From Pectobacterium sp. CFBP8739 (lineage in GTDB: Bacteria > Pseudomonadota > Gammaproteobacteria > Enterobacterales > Enterobacteriaceae), in the NCBI RefSeq assembly GCF_013449375.1, contig NZ_JACDRR010000007.1, forward strand, positions 118,825-182,824: a DNA stretch of 64,000 bases, read 5' to 3'. Positions within the stretch are counted from its first letter, which is position 1. Each line of letters opens with the position of its first letter. Positions 1-9,344 of this stretch are shown here, in pieces. The translations under genes were made by a program, and so were the position numbers. The notes under the pieces were generated by a model. The model did not search any database, was not told where the DNA came from, and was given only the letters and a program-made list of their open reading frames with translations.

Positions 1-189
1 TTCGGCTGTGAGGTCGTCGAGCGTTTAGGTAACAGTACCTATCTGTTCGGCCAATGCTGCGGGATTGATAACTTCAAACTGCTGCTGGCGGGCGACAGCG
101 CCTTTAAGCCTTATGAACATATTGAGGTGTTCTTCTCGCCCAATAACTGTTTGGTGTTTAACGCCGATGGTTTGCGTATCAGCGCCTAG
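1..189 (+). CDS. ABC transporter ATP-binding protein, C-terminal fragment (sugar-importer type)
   Basis: Only the last 62 codons are in the window; the frame is open from base 1 and stops at TAG 187-189. The visible part reads VVERLGNSTYLFGQ followed by a hydrophobic strand and ends VFNADGLRISA. This is the usual TOBE-domain ending of MalK/UgpC/MsmK-type ATPases that energise oligosaccharide importers. The nucleotide-binding domain lies outside the window, so the substrate cannot be read here. The galactoside-type porin and galTK genes alongside make a galactoside importer plausible, but that is inference from context. Confidence 0.75.
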   Translation, partial: FGCEVVERLGNSTYLFGQCCGIDNFKLLLAGDSAFKPYEHIEVFFSPNNCLVFNADGLRISA

Positions 190-625
190 TTAAGCGACGG
201 CATCGCTGGATCTCAGCCCAAATCCCTACTAAACATAACCAGCGCCCTTCGCGGGCGCTCACCCTTATTGCTGCTGATGACATCATCTGTCTCTCAATAT
301 TCCGCTGTTTTGGGTTTCTCTGGCGTGAAAAATTGCGCTGAGGTGGGCGGGACTGCCGGGTGAGCGGCATGGACGCCGCGAAAGTCAGTGCCGCGTCGGG
401 AACGCGTCACTGGCGGCCCGAATAGCGGTCACGCACGCCGAAGGTATCGCGTAGCGACGCAATTAGCGCCGAAAAGCCAGTGGTCAAGGCGCTGCGGCGA
501 TTGAGCGCGCCTTGTCGGGCGTGTGATGACATCACAGATTTGCTCGGTAGTTAACACGCACGAAACTTTCATACTGACACACATGGTGCAGTAGAGATTT
601 GATAGTGGGTGTTATCCGCAATAGA
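190..625. other. intergenic region between the ABC ATPase and the porin
   Basis: No convincing gene. A GC-rich hairpin at 241-259 (AGCGCCC, loop TTCG, GGGCGCT) follows the ABC gene but has no clear T-run, so it is at best a weak terminator. A 41-codon frame on the minus strand (407-532, beginning MSSHARQG and ending RDRYSGRQ) starts with ATG but has no good ribosome-binding site. It is noted only as a possible small gene. Confidence 0.4.
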
Positions 626-651
626 AAAAGGCCTTCTACCGAAGGCCTTTT
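626..651 (-). terminator. intrinsic terminator of the porin gene
   Basis: The inverted repeat AAAAGGCCTTC / GAAGGCCTTTT has a 4-base loop. Read on the minus strand, it lies 60 bases past the porin stop codon and is followed by a T-run. Confidence 0.8.
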
Positions 652-710
652 GGGAAATGCCCGGCGGGAATGATGAGCCCGCCGGGCTGAGGGTTAGGGC
701 TAGAGCCGTA

Positions 711-2030
711 TTACCACCAGGCTTCTGCCTGAATACCGAAATTCACGGCATTGCTGCGAGCGTCGTTGAAGGTGTTGCGGTTTTCATTTCCACGGTTTTG
801 GTAGGACACGAAGAAACGCAGTTCCGGGCGTGTCAGCATAGGAATATCGGCGCTGAAGGCGTGTGCCAGCGTGTATTTCTCACCACTGTATTTGGTTTCT
901 GTACCCGCTTTCCAACTGTCTTTTTTCTGATATGCGCCAGCTTCCAGATAGGTTTTCTGGTTCTTGGTCCAGGCATATTGGCCACGGCCTACCGCAGACA
1001 ATAACTCTGTGCTGTCGCGCCAGCGGCTGATTTCATCCGCTTTACCGTAGGTTAGAACATGACTAAGTGAAATATTATCCGTGATCGGCAGATCACCGGC
1101 CTGAATGATGCGGTAGCCTTTGGCACTGTCGTTAATGCTCCAGACGTCATACCAGCCGCCGCCCTGATCGACCATGTTGTGTGCCAGCCCTTTGTCGGCA
1201 TATTGCAGCACCAGCTTCTGGTTGGACTTGAGGCCAGAGAAGTAGTGGCTGAGTTCACCCGTGATCATCATCGAGTTTTTAGGGTTGAATTTCCCTCCCC
1301 CTTCCTCGGGTGAGACGATGAAGATGTTTTTCTGCGTGTCCGCTTCATTCGGCATCGCGTAGGAGATACCGAACTCCGTCCATGCGCCGTCCCACGGCTT
1401 CCAGCCCGCATAGCGTGCATCAACATAGTTGATATTCAGATCGTTGTAGGTATCTGTTCTGGCGTTACACTCTTTGCTGTTTTGGCTATCGCCACAGTTG
1501 ACGCGCATGTTTTCGGCATCGGCGCGGATCCAGGCAAACGAGAATGCGCCTTCACCGGCTTTGACGTTTTCGATCCCGGCACCTGCGCCGGAGATATTCC
1601 AGTATTTGGTATCGATGATGTGCAAGTCATGACGCTGGTAGTAACGTTTTCCCGCCCAAACGGTGGCATCCGGCAGCCCAGGTACAAAGCCTTTCGCTTT
1701 CAAATTAAACTGCTGCAAGCCGAATTCTGCATCATCATTCTTTGTGGATTCGTCACCATTTGAACTGTTTGACCACATGGATACCATACTATCAACGTAA
1801 AACGTTTTCCCGTTTTCGTTATACAGCTGCTGCCCTAATTGAATTTCGCCGTAGGTGTCATCTTCGTTACCCAATCTTCCTACATACTGCTTATCGGCTG
1901 TCTGTTGTTTCCCGTGGTTTGAAGCCCCCACGCCAGAACGGAAGTACCCTGAAAAATCAACAGAATAAGAAGGGGTTGCCAGCATTGCCAAACTCAGCGC
2001 AATGGATGTTGTCAGCAGTTTTCTTTTCAT
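711..2030 (-). CDS. LamB/maltoporin-family outer-membrane sugar porin (galactoside porin candidate)
   Basis: A 439-residue protein with a Sec signal peptide (about residues 1-23, MKRKLL then a hydrophobic stretch ending PSYS) and a mature start [12 protein letters not shown]. That opening is typical of maltoporin-family proteins (VDFHGYxRSG in LamB). It ends in aromatic residues (EAWW), as 18-stranded sugar porins usually do. The start at 2030 was chosen over an upstream in-frame ATG because AAGG stands 6 bases before it and the signal peptide begins there. Two gal-type operators lie upstream, and the repressor and galTK are adjacent. A role in uptake of galactosides, like Dickeya GanL, is therefore likely. 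The exact sugar is not shown by the sequence; LamB or ScrY-like specificity remains possible. Confidence 0.8.
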   Translation of the reverse strand: MKRKLLTTSIALSLAMLATPSYSVDFSGYFRSGVGASNHGKQQTADKQYVGRLGNEDDTYGEIQLGQQLYNENGKTFYVDSMVSMWSNSSNGDESTKNDDAEFGLQQFNLKAKGFVPGLPDATVWAGKRYYQRHDLHIIDTKYWNISGAGAGIENVKAGEGAFSFAWIRADAENMRVNCGDSQNSKECNARTDTYNDLNINYVDARYAGWKPWDGAWTEFGISYAMPNEADTQKNIFIVSPEEGGGKFNPKNSMMITGELSHYFSGLKSNQKLVLQYADKGLAHNMVDQGGGWYDVWSINDSAKGYRIIQAGDLPITDNISLSHVLTYGKADEISRWRDSTELLSAVGRGQYAWTKNQKTYLEAGAYQKKDSWKAGTETKYSGEKYTLAHAFSADIPMLTRPELRFFVSYQNRGNENRNTFNDARSNAVNFGIQAEAWW

Positions 2031-2092
2031 AATATACCTTTCGCTTATTCGGGTAAGAATGTGGATGTTCCAAATAACATGACGTGAACGGA

Positions 2093-2108
2093 GGTAAAAC
2101 GTTTCCAC
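2093..2108. promoter_or_regulatory. candidate GalR/GalS operator 1 of the porin gene
   Basis: GGTAAAACGTTTCCAC has a right half identical to the gal operator consensus GTGKAANCGNTTMCAC and a weaker left half (three mismatches). It lies 63 bases upstream of the porin start. Confidence 0.5.
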
Positions 2109-2268
2109 TCATGGCGAAGGATTATGGGGAAATAAAATGGCGAGTGACATGATTGTTCTCACAAAAAACAAAAGAGTTACACCAAAATTTACACTGATTT
2201 AACGATGCTACAGACTGCATTTAGGGTGTTTGTCAGCATTTGTATGATGTTATTCGCTGTGTAATGCG

Positions 2269-2284
2269 GTGTAACTGGTTACAC
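2269..2284. promoter_or_regulatory. candidate GalR/GalS operator 2 of the porin gene
   Basis: GTGTAACTGGTTACAC is a nearly perfect palindrome. It matches the gal operator consensus GTGKAANCGNTTMCAC at every defined position except one (T for C at position 8). It is 176 bases from operator 1. Confidence 0.7.
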
Positions 2285-2515
2285 GTTTTGCTTGCATACA
2301 TAAAATACAGCATAAAATTTTTTTATAGCAGAAGCGAAAACGTTGCATAAAAAGAGTGATGCGATGCCGAGTAGGAAACATTTAAGAAAAAGAGTGAAAA
2401 AGAGTCTGCGGAAGAGAAATAAAGAACAGGGTGTGTAAGCGCAGAAAGGTAATGATGTCGTGCTTGCCTGATGCGAAAGAGCAACGCATCGGGCAAGCTG
2501 AATGATAAAAGGCGG

Positions 2516-3526
2516 TTATTTCTTACGGGCTGGGGGACTGACGGAATGGCGGCGTACCAGCGTCGGGCTAAACATATTCGTGGTTTCGCTAAGCACTTTA
2601 CCGTGGGATAACGCGATGGCGAGTTCTGCCGCCTGAATAGCCATCGCAGAAACCGGATAGTGCACGGTTGTCAGGCGAGGACGAAGGTAACGGGCGATCA
2701 ATACGTCATCAAACCCGACCACCGACATATCCTGCGGTACGCTGATGCTGTTGTCGCTCAGGACGGAAAGGGCGCCCGCGGCCATAGAATCGTTATAGCA
2801 CACCACCGCCGTCATATTGCCGCCTCGGCTCAGCAGCTCCATCATGGCGGCTTCGCCGCCCACTTCGTCTGGCGAGGCGCGCGCAATGAGGCGTTCATCC
2901 CGTGGGATGCCATGCTCTTGCAGCGCATCCATATAACCTTGCAGGCGATCGGCGGAGTCGGAAATTTGGTGATTAGAGCAGAGGAAACCGATCTTTTGGT
3001 GCCCTTCCTGAATGAGATGACGTGTTGCCAGCCAGGAACCATAGCGATCATCGAGCGCAACACAGCGGCTTTCATAGCCGGGCAAGGTACGGTTGATGAG
3101 CACCATATCAGGAATGTGGCTCATCAGGGCGGCCAGTTCTTCATCCGACAGCATTTTTGCATGCACGATCAGCCCCGCACAGCGGTGACGAATCAACTGC
3201 TCAATGGCTTTCTTTTCTTGCTCGGCATTGTGATAGCCGTTGCCAATCAGCAGGAAGTTGCCGGTTGCTTGGGCTATTTGTTCGACGGATTTAACCATCG
3301 TCCCAAAAAAGGGATCGGAGACATCCGCAACAACCAGCCCCATCGTTTCTGCACTCTGGTGCGCGAGTGCTCTGGCATTGGCGTTCGGATGATATTGCAA
3401 CTCCGCCATGGCCTTGTGTACGGCTTCCCTTGAGGCGGTACTGGCTTTGGGCGAATTATTAATTACGCGCGAAACCGTAGCGACTGATACACCTGATAGA
3501 CGAGCGACATCCTTTATTGTGGCCAT
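2516..3526 (-). CDS. LacI-family transcriptional repressor, GalR/GalS type
   Basis: A 336-residue cytoplasmic repressor. Residues 1-55 are the LacI helix-turn-helix (ATIKDVARLSGVSVATVSRV) with the hinge helix (PNANARALA). The rest is a periplasmic-binding-protein-like sugar-sensing domain with GalS-like stretches (VVADVSDPFFGTMV, GGEAAMMELL, VVGFDDVLIARYLRP, FSPTLVRRHSV). The start at 3526 was preferred to the ATG at 3532 because AGGA is well spaced only for 3526. Gal-type operators stand in front of both the porin and galTK, so this protein is the obvious candidate to control both, with galactose or a galactoside as inducer. Whether it is orthologous to GalR, GalS or Dickeya GanR cannot be settled from the sequence alone. 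Confidence 0.88.
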   Translation of the reverse strand: MATIKDVARLSGVSVATVSRVINNSPKASTASREAVHKAMAELQYHPNANARALAHQSAETMGLVVADVSDPFFGTMVKSVEQIAQATGNFLLIGNGYHNAEQEKKAIEQLIRHRCAGLIVHAKMLSDEELAALMSHIPDMVLINRTLPGYESRCVALDDRYGSWLATRHLIQEGHQKIGFLCSNHQISDSADRLQGYMDALQEHGIPRDERLIARASPDEVGGEAAMMELLSRGGNMTAVVCYNDSMAAGALSVLSDNSISVPQDMSVVGFDDVLIARYLRPRLTTVHYPVSAMAIQAAELAIALSHGKVLSETTNMFSPTLVRRHSVSPPARKK

Positions 3527-3748
3527 TGGCATTCCTGAACGGTCAAATGCGCTGTGAGGCGAACCGCAGCCTAACGCAGAAGTTAAAAGAAAAAATCGAT
3601 TACTTATATTTATAAATGTACAGGTTTTTGGGTGACGTTACCTATCCGACCTCCTTGCCTTTTTGATCCAGACCGTACTTATGTGATCGCTATCAACAAT
3701 CATCGGTCATTTCTCTCTTCCAAAATACCATTCTGAGGTTTAAATTTA

Positions 3749-3764
3749 GGGTAACCGATTACAC
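3749..3764. promoter_or_regulatory. candidate external gal operator
   Basis: GGGTAACCGATTACAC matches GTGKAANCGNTTMCAC with one mismatch (G for T at position 2). It is centred about 235 bases upstream of the galT start. Confidence 0.7.
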
Positions 3765-3864
3765 TAATATGTTGGCTAAACGATAGCGGGCTATCATTAT
3801 TCGGCATTATTACAGCTATTTTATCCATAACATAGAGTGAAAGTGATTACATTTAGCCGTTTTT

Positions 3865-3880
3865 CTGGCGACGTTTACAG
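3865..3880. promoter_or_regulatory. candidate second gal operator
   Basis: CTGGCGACGTTTACAG is a weaker match (10 of 14 defined positions, right half strong). It lies 116 bases from the first operator; the two E. coli gal operators are about 114 bases apart. Confidence 0.4.
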
Positions 3881-3990
3881 ACTGGCCAAGTGCCTCTATC
3901 TGGCCGTCGATGGGCTGTTAGCGCCATACAATTGGCCGCGGATGGCGACGCCGTTGTACCGAATTTGTGTTTCGTATTGAGGAATAGCTT

Positions 3991-5031
3991 ATGCAGTTTG
4001 AGCCAACTGAACATCCGCATCGTCGTTTCAATCCGCTGAAAGGTGAGTGGATTCTGGTTTCGCCACATCGCGCGAAGCGCCCCTGGCAGGGACAGCAGGA
4101 TGAGCCCGATCGTTCCACGCCGCCGTCTTACGATCCGACTTGTTACCTGTGTGCGGGCAACAAACGCATTACTGGCGATACCAACCCGCACTATCAGGGT
4201 ACCTTTGTTTTTACGAATGACTTTTCGGCTCTGATGGAAGATACGCCGGATGCACCGTCGGGCGACGACGAGCTTTTCCGCGTTCAGCAAGCCCGTGGCG
4301 TTAGCCGTGTCATCTGTTTTTCTCCCGATCACAGTAAAAGCCTGCCGCAGCTTTCGCTACCCGCGCTGAAAGCGGTGATTGATACGTGGAGCGAGCAAAC
4401 CGAGGAACTGGGGAAGCGTTATCCGTGGGTTCAGGTTTTTGAAAATAAAGGAACGATGATGGGGTGCTCGAATCCCCATCCTCATGGGCAGGTTTGGGCT
4501 AATGATTTCCTGCCAAACGAGGTACAGCGTGAGGACGAGCAGCAACGCGATTATTTCTCCCGTCACGGTTCGCCGTTACTGCTGGACTACGTTCGCCGCG
4601 AACAGGCTGACGGCTCGCGCATCGTGGTAGAAACAGATCAGTGGCTAGCGGTTGTCCCTTATTGGGCGTCGTGGCCGTTTGAAACGCTGGTCCTGCCTAA
4701 GTTCGCCGTACAGCGGTTGCCACAGTTGAATGATGTTCAGCGTGACGATCTGGCGCTGGTTCTGAAAAAGCTGACCAGTCGTTACGACAACCTGTTCCAG
4801 TGTTCATTCCCTTATTCGATGGGGTGGCATGGCGCACCCTTTAAAGGTGACGACATCGCGCACTGGCAACTGCATGCCCATTTTTATCCTCCGTTATTAC
4901 GTTCCGCCAGCGTGCGAAAATTTATGGTCGGCTATGAAATGCTGGCTGAGGCACAGCGTGATCTGACGGCAGAGCAGGCCGCTGAACGTTTACGCAGCGT
5001 AAGTGATATCCATTTCCGTGAGCAAATTTGA
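3991..5031 (+). CDS. galT: galactose-1-phosphate uridylyltransferase GalT
   Basis: A 346-residue enzyme of the Leloir pathway. It exchanges UMP between UDP-glucose and galactose-1-phosphate in the cytoplasm. The HIT-type active site NPHPHGQVW is present, with His163-Pro-His165, where His165 is expected to carry the uridylyl group. The metal-site residues of the E. coli enzyme are also visible: Cys51 and Cys54 in CYLC, His114 in SPDHSKS, and His163. The length matches E. coli GalT (348). GAGGAATAGCTT precedes the ATG. It is followed by galK after 9 bases and forms an operon with it. There is no galE or galM here, so epimerisation must be encoded elsewhere. Confidence 0.97.
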   Translation: MQFEPTEHPHRRFNPLKGEWILVSPHRAKRPWQGQQDEPDRSTPPSYDPTCYLCAGNKRITGDTNPHYQGTFVFTNDFSALMEDTPDAPSGDDELFRVQQARGVSRVICFSPDHSKSLPQLSLPALKAVIDTWSEQTEELGKRYPWVQVFENKGTMMGCSNPHPHGQVWANDFLPNEVQREDEQQRDYFSRHGSPLLLDYVRREQADGSRIVVETDQWLAVVPYWASWPFETLVLPKFAVQRLPQLNDVQRDDLALVLKKLTSRYDNLFQCSFPYSMGWHGAPFKGDDIAHWQLHAHFYPPLLRSASVRKFMVGYEMLAEAQRDLTAEQAAERLRSVSDIHFREQI

Positions 5032-5040
5032 GGTCATTTT

Positions 5041-6204
5041 ATGAGCCGTATTGATTCTCTACGTCAGTCAACCGAGTCTGTTTTTGTCCGATTATTTGGC
5101 TATGCGCCGCATGCCGCTATTCAGGCACCCGGTCGGGTCAACCTGATTGGTGAACACACCGACTATAACGATGGCTTTGTCTTGCCGTGTGCTATCGATT
5201 ACCAGACAGTGGTCAGCGCAGCGGTGCGTCAGGATGGTATCGTGCGGGTGGTGGCGGTGGATTTTGACAGCCAGCAGGACGAATTCGATCTCGCCAACGC
5301 GATCGTACCTCACCCAGACTACACTTGGGCGAACTATATCCGCGGCACGGTGAAGTTTTTGCAGGCACGTGGCCTGCCGCTCACTGGCATGGATATGGTG
5401 GTTTCCGGCAATGTGCCGTCTGGCGCAGGGTTAAGCTCATCGGCCTCGCTGGAAGTGGCAATTGGGCAGACGTTCAAAGAACTGAATAATCTGGATATCA
5501 GCCAGTTGGATGTGGCGCTAAACGGGCAGCAGGCAGAAAACGATTTTGTCGGCTGTAGCTGCGGCATTATGGATCAGTTTATTTCCGCCCAGGGACGTGT
5601 CGGTCAGGCGATGTTGATCGACTGCCGCACTCTGGAAGGGCGCGCGGTGCGTATGCTCGATGGCGTTGACGTCCTGATCGTGAACTCCAACGTGCGTCGT
5701 GGGTTGGTGGACAGCGAATACAACACGCGCCGCCAGCAGTGTGAAGCGGCGGCGCGTCACTTTAACGTTAAGGCACTGCGTGATGTTTCACTGGCACAGT
5801 TTGAAGCGGGAATCGAAGGACTGGATGCAGTAGCGGTTCGCCGTGCGCGCCACGTGATTACCGAGAACCGCCGTACACTGGAAGCGGCTGATGCGCTGGC
5901 GCGTCAGGATGCTCACCGTTTGTTCACGCTGATGGCAGAGTCGCATGTCTCTATGCGTGACGATTTTGAAATTACCGTGCCGCCGATCGATGCGCTGGTG
6001 GATCTGATTCAAGAGTATGTCGGTGAGCGGGGCGGTGTGCGTATGACCGGCGGTGGTTTCGGCGGTTGTATTGTCGCCCTTATCCCTTCGGCACTGACGG
6101 ATGAAGTCAAACAGGTGATTGAACGGGAATATCCAGCGCGTACAGGGCTTCAGCCATCCATCTATCTGTGTCAGGCATCCGGCGGTGCGGGTCGCGTAAG
6201 TTAA
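5041..6204 (+). CDS. galK: galactokinase GalK
   Basis: A 387-residue GHMP-family kinase that phosphorylates galactose to galactose-1-phosphate, the substrate of GalT. The three family motifs are all visible: the galactokinase signature [20 protein letters not shown] near residue 23, the ATP loop [18 protein letters not shown] near residue 122, and the C-terminal [14 protein letters not shown] near residue 335. A ribosome-binding site GAGGTCATTTT precedes the ATG. It is the last gene of the galTK operon and is followed by a strong hairpin terminator. Confidence 0.97.
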   Translation: MSRIDSLRQSTESVFVRLFGYAPHAAIQAPGRVNLIGEHTDYNDGFVLPCAIDYQTVVSAAVRQDGIVRVVAVDFDSQQDEFDLANAIVPHPDYTWANYIRGTVKFLQARGLPLTGMDMVVSGNVPSGAGLSSSASLEVAIGQTFKELNNLDISQLDVALNGQQAENDFVGCSCGIMDQFISAQGRVGQAMLIDCRTLEGRAVRMLDGVDVLIVNSNVRRGLVDSEYNTRRQQCEAAARHFNVKALRDVSLAQFEAGIEGLDAVAVRRARHVITENRRTLEAADALARQDAHRLFTLMAESHVSMRDDFEITVPPIDALVDLIQEYVGERGGVRMTGGGFGGCIVALIPSALTDEVKQVIEREYPARTGLQPSIYLCQASGGAGRVS

Positions 6205-6227
6205 GTTCTGGCTGGGAAAGGTGAGCG

Positions 6228-6254
6228 AAAAGGGCTTTGATTAAAGCCCTTTTT
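6228..6254. terminator. bidirectional intrinsic terminator between galK and mgtE
   Basis: AAAAGGGCTTT and TAAAGCCCTTTT form a stem that has T-runs in both directions. It lies between two convergent genes. Confidence 0.85.
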
Positions 6255-6283
6255 ATATTTCATGTGTTTTACATGGCATATGT

Positions 6284-7762
6284 TTAAGGCAGCAGAAACA
6301 GCGTCGCCAGCCCAAGGAAGATAAAGAAGCCGCCGGTATCGGTGATGGCGGTAATCATTACGCTAGAGCCGATGGCCGGATCGCGGCCGAGTTTCATCAT
6401 GATTAGCGGGATAGCGACGCCCATCAGCGCAGCGAGCAGCAAGTTCAGCAGAATTGCCAGCATCATCACGCCCCCCATTGCTACGCTGCCATAGAGCAGG
6501 AAGGTCACCACGCCCATGATCGTGCCCCATATCACGCCGTTTACCAACGCAACGCCTAATTCTTTCAGCAGCAGGTACGACTTCTTGCCGTGTTCAAGCT
6601 GATGCAACGCCAGTGCACGAACAATCATGGTGATTGTCTGGTTGCCGGTATTTCCGCCGATTCCAGCGACAATCGGCATGAGCGTCGCCAGCGCAACCAA
6701 ATGAGATAAGGTATGCTCAAACAGGCCGATAACCCGCGAGGCGATGAGCGCCGTACAAAGATTGACGGCCAGCCATGCCCAGCGATTGCGGAACGATTTG
6801 TACACGGGAGCATAGACATCTTCAGAGGGCATCAACCCCCCTGAACGCCGCAGATTACTATCGCTTTCCCGATTCACGACGTCGAGGATATCCTCAATCG
6901 TCAGGCGTCCCATGAGTTTCCCTTTGCTATCCACCACGGCGCTGGAGATTAAATCGTAACGCTCAAATGCCCCTGCGGCTTCTTCGACTTTATCTTCAGG
7001 TTGGAACCTCAGCGGCTGATCGTCCATGATGTCACTAACCTGTGTCTGAGGCGCGTGGAGCAGAATACTGGCCAGCGACAGCTCACCGATCAGCGTATTT
7101 TTGCGATCGGTAACAAACAGTTTGTCGGTCGATTCAGGGATCGTTTTGCGATAGCGCAGGTAGCGCTGTACGGCTGCGAGCGTGACATCGGCGCGCACGG
7201 TGATGAGTTTGAAATCCATCATGTGCCCGAGGCAGTCTTCATCATAATTGATGGCGGCGCGTAGCTGCGCACGCTGCTTCGGCTCAAGCGAGGTCAGTAT
7301 TCTGCCTAACAGGTGACGAGGAACGAGACGAGAGAGCTGTGCCTGTTCATCAATATCCAGTATTCGAACGGCTCTCAGGATTTCTTTATCCTGCATATCG
7401 CCGATCAGGTCGTCGGAAATGCTGTCGGAGGCCTCAATCAACACATGCCCACGCTTCTCTATGGGGATCAGTCGCCAAAGCGCCAGACGCTCATCATGTG
7501 GTAAAGATTCCAGTAAATCGGCAAGGTCAGCGGCGTGCAGCCCGATGATCAGTTCGCTGATTTCTGCGGTTTGGTCGAGTAGGATGTTTTTTTCCCGCAG
7601 CCCGATGTTGTTACTTAATATGGCGTTGTCGCTTAACGGCGTGCCATCGCGTTCCGTTAAGCGAGGTTGTCGGTTGATGATGCCTTCAACCAGTTCCTTG
7701 TTTTCCAACAGCAGAAGGGAGATGCGGCGCCGGAGGTCGGTAAGTTTTTTTACACTCGACAT
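6284..7762 (-). CDS. mgtE: magnesium transporter MgtE
   Basis: A 492-residue MgtE-family Mg2+ channel of the inner membrane. An N-terminal helical MgtE_N domain (about 30-170, LHAADLADLLESLPHDERL) is followed by two CBS modules (about 170-300; a CBS end is RLTIEDILDVV). Five membrane helices then begin at WAWLAVNLCTALIA. The pore signature is present: GNTGNQ in the second helix and PAIGSSVMITAITDTGGFF in the last, including the Asp that forms the Mg2+ site. It is slightly longer than many members (about 450) because of its N-terminus. No strong ribosome-binding site is seen before the ATG. It is transcribed alone and converges on galTK. No M-box-type leader was recognised upstream. Confidence 0.93.
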   Translation of the reverse strand: MSSVKKLTDLRRRISLLLLENKELVEGIINRQPRLTERDGTPLSDNAILSNNIGLREKNILLDQTAEISELIIGLHAADLADLLESLPHDERLALWRLIPIEKRGHVLIEASDSISDDLIGDMQDKEILRAVRILDIDEQAQLSRLVPRHLLGRILTSLEPKQRAQLRAAINYDEDCLGHMMDFKLITVRADVTLAAVQRYLRYRKTIPESTDKLFVTDRKNTLIGELSLASILLHAPQTQVSDIMDDQPLRFQPEDKVEEAAGAFERYDLISSAVVDSKGKLMGRLTIEDILDVVNRESDSNLRRSGGLMPSEDVYAPVYKSFRNRWAWLAVNLCTALIASRVIGLFEHTLSHLVALATLMPIVAGIGGNTGNQTITMIVRALALHQLEHGKKSYLLLKELGVALVNGVIWGTIMGVVTFLLYGSVAMGGVMMLAILLNLLLAALMGVAIPLIMMKLGRDPAIGSSVMITAITDTGGFFIFLGLATLFLLP

Positions 7763-7924
7763 AATGTTTTATGCTCGATCTGTTTTTTTATCCGTATTTT
7801 ATTAAACGTAGCGCAAAATCAGTGGATTAAGAATAGGATTACTGGCGAATCGCAGTCTGAACAGTAGGGCGATGGTGCCCTGAGGCGTTTTTTTATTGTG
7901 GACTTCGCTTAATGAATTATTAAA

Positions 7925-7949
7925 TCGCTTGCTATTTAGTTTTTAGCGA
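7925..7949. promoter_or_regulatory. candidate OhrR site upstream of ohrR
   Basis: TCGCT and AGCGA arms flank an AT-rich core containing ATTTA, about 45 bases before ohrR. The same arms in the opposite order flank an ATTTAATTTT core upstream of ohr (8525-8544). A shared OhrR operator is inferred only. Confidence 0.3.
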
Positions 7950-7983
7950 TATATAGTCAATTCCAGAAACGTAACCAACACCG

Positions 7984-8433
7984 ATGGCTGAGACGATGAA
8001 CGACAACGCTTACAAACTGGATGGGCAGCTGTGCTTCGCACTGTATTCCGCCAATCTGGCGATGAATAAACTGTATCGCCGTTTGCTGTCTGACTTGAAT
8101 CTGACCTATCCCCAATATTTGGTGATGCTGGTGTTGTGGGAACGTGATGGTTTGACGGTGTCCGAGTTGGGTGAACGCCTCTATCTGGATTCCGCCACGC
8201 TGACACCACTGCTCAAGCGGTTACAAAGCGCAGGCTTAGTGGTGCGCAATCGTGGAATAGAAGATGAGCGCCAGGTGCTGATTGGGCTAACCGAGGCAGG
8301 ACAGGAACTTCAGCAACAGGCAAGAGCAATTCCTGAGAGCGTGTTTTGTGCGACGGAATGCCATCTCGAACAGTTGCAGACGATCAAAAAAGATTTAGAG
8401 GTGCTGCGTAAGAATCTGATTGGGCATCTTTGA
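7984..8433 (+). CDS. ohrR: organic-hydroperoxide-responsive MarR-family repressor OhrR
   Basis: A 149-residue MarR-family protein with a winged helix (about 60-115: [20 protein letters not shown] and a wing at [14 protein letters not shown]). The N-terminus carries the reactive cysteine in [10 protein letters not shown], the position oxidised by organic peroxides in OhrR proteins. Further cysteines occur near residue 120 (VFCATEC), as in two-cysteine OhrRs. An alternative start is the ATG at 7999 (MNDNAYKL). The peroxidase gene ohr follows 176 bases downstream on the same strand, the usual partner, which supports the assignment. It should act as a cytoplasmic repressor released by oxidation. 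Confidence 0.92.
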   Translation: MAETMNDNAYKLDGQLCFALYSANLAMNKLYRRLLSDLNLTYPQYLVMLVLWERDGLTVSELGERLYLDSATLTPLLKRLQSAGLVVRNRGIEDERQVLIGLTEAGQELQQQARAIPESVFCATECHLEQLQTIKKDLEVLRKNLIGHL

Positions 8434-8520
8434 CGATGTTAGCGGTTGGTTTGTACACCGCTAAGTCAGTTAGTTAGCTTACAGCATCTTGTTGGCGTCG
8501 CTTTCTTTAAGTTATTAAGT

Positions 8521-8545
8521 AGTGAGCGATTTAATTTTTCGCTAT
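8521..8545. promoter_or_regulatory. candidate OhrR site upstream of ohr
   Basis: GAGCGATTTAATTTTTCGCT contains an AGCGA/TCGCT inverted repeat with a 9-base AT-rich spacer, 65 bases before the ohr start. It resembles the element before ohrR. Low confidence. Confidence 0.35.
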
Positions 8546-8609
8546 CAAAATAAGGCCTCAGCGGTATCTCACTGTTTTAGGTCATTCCTTAACGATCTGG
8601 AGTCACATT

Positions 8610-9035
8610 ATGTCTATTGAAAAAGTATTATACGTTGCCCATGCTCAAGCTACCGGTGGTCGTGATGGTCGTGCGGTGTCTTCCGATAACGCGGTTGATA
8701 TTAAATTGACGACCCCACGTGAACTGGGCGGTGCAGGCGGTGAAGGAACGAATCCAGAGCAGCTGTTTGCTGCGGGTTATTCTGCCTGTTTCCTTGGTGC
8801 GATGAAGTTTGTCGGTGCGCGTGAGAAAATCGCTGTCCCTGCTGATACCACGGTAAACGGTAGCGTAGGCATCGGTGCTATCCCGACAGGATTTGGTATT
8901 GAAGTCGAACTGAAAATTTCACTGCCGGGTCTGGATCGTACTGTGGCTGAAGATCTGGTGCAGAAAGCCCATATCGTTTGCCCATACTCCAATGCAACGC
9001 GTGGCAACATCGACGTGACGCTGACTATCGTCTAA
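8610..9035 (+). CDS. ohr: organic hydroperoxide reductase Ohr
   Basis: A 141-residue OsmC/Ohr-family thiol peroxidase that detoxifies organic peroxides in the cytoplasm. Both catalytic cysteines are visible: one in [12 protein letters not shown] (near residue 60) and one in [14 protein letters not shown] (near residue 125). The N-terminal [13 protein letters not shown] is typical of Ohr rather than OsmC. CTGGAG lies 9 bases before the ATG. It is placed just after ohrR and followed by a strong terminator, so it is probably its own transcription unit induced when OhrR is oxidised. Confidence 0.96.
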   Translation: MSIEKVLYVAHAQATGGRDGRAVSSDNAVDIKLTTPRELGGAGGEGTNPEQLFAAGYSACFLGAMKFVGAREKIAVPADTTVNGSVGIGAIPTGFGIEVELKISLPGLDRTVAEDLVQKAHIVCPYSNATRGNIDVTLTIV

Positions 9036-9103
9036 GTCCGGCTTGACGTCAGTCCATTATTGACTGATGAGCAAGATCGATTGATGGACACGATTGATTG
9101 ATG

Positions 9104-9141
9104 AAAACGGTAGCTGCGAAGATTCGCACTGCCGTTTTTTT
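9104..9141 (+). terminator. intrinsic terminator of ohr
   Basis: A long stem (AAAACGGTAGCTGCGAA with TTCGCACTGCCGTTTT) is followed by seven T residues. Confidence 0.85.
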
Positions 9142-9344
9142 ATGACGGATACCTTCGTCCGTCATCCTTCGGGCCGTTGCTACGCAATGTTGAAAAACGT
9201 TCCCGACGTTTTTTATTTGCACGATATCGTCTGAATAGGCAACGAATACGGGCGTAAACGTAAACAGCAGGCACAAGAATACGAAGGCAGTAGGCCTGAT
9301 GAAGAAAAAGAGAATATAAGGAAAAGGAACTGATGGGTTAGGCG
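9142..9344. other. intergenic region between ohr and yfgG
   Basis: No gene seen. A second hairpin (ATGACGGA/TCCGTCAT, about 9142-9164) directly follows the ohr terminator and lacks a T-run. Confidence 0.4.

Larger units (their letters stand above)
2031..2515. other. control region upstream of the porin
   Basis: AT-rich region without a gene, between the porin start and the end of the LacI-family gene, which is transcribed in the same direction. It holds the two gal-type operators listed separately. The stretch TTACAC occurs twice near 2175-2190 as a short direct repeat of unknown meaning. Confidence 0.6.
3527..3990. other. divergent control region between the repressor and galT
   Basis: 464 bases without a gene, separating the minus-strand repressor from plus-strand galTK. 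It contains two gal-type operator matches 116 bases apart. Near 3630-3655 a partial palindrome GGTGACGTTACC lies in front of the repressor gene and could serve autoregulation. Confidence 0.55.

Noticed and set aside
179..370. A 63-codon frame on the minus strand overlapping the end of the ABC gene
   Set aside because: It runs over the hairpin at 241-259, is rich in Arg and Gln, and has no family resemblance.
2660..3433. A 257-codon frame on the plus strand
   Set aside because: Antisense to the LacI-family repressor, which has an intact HTH and sensor domain.
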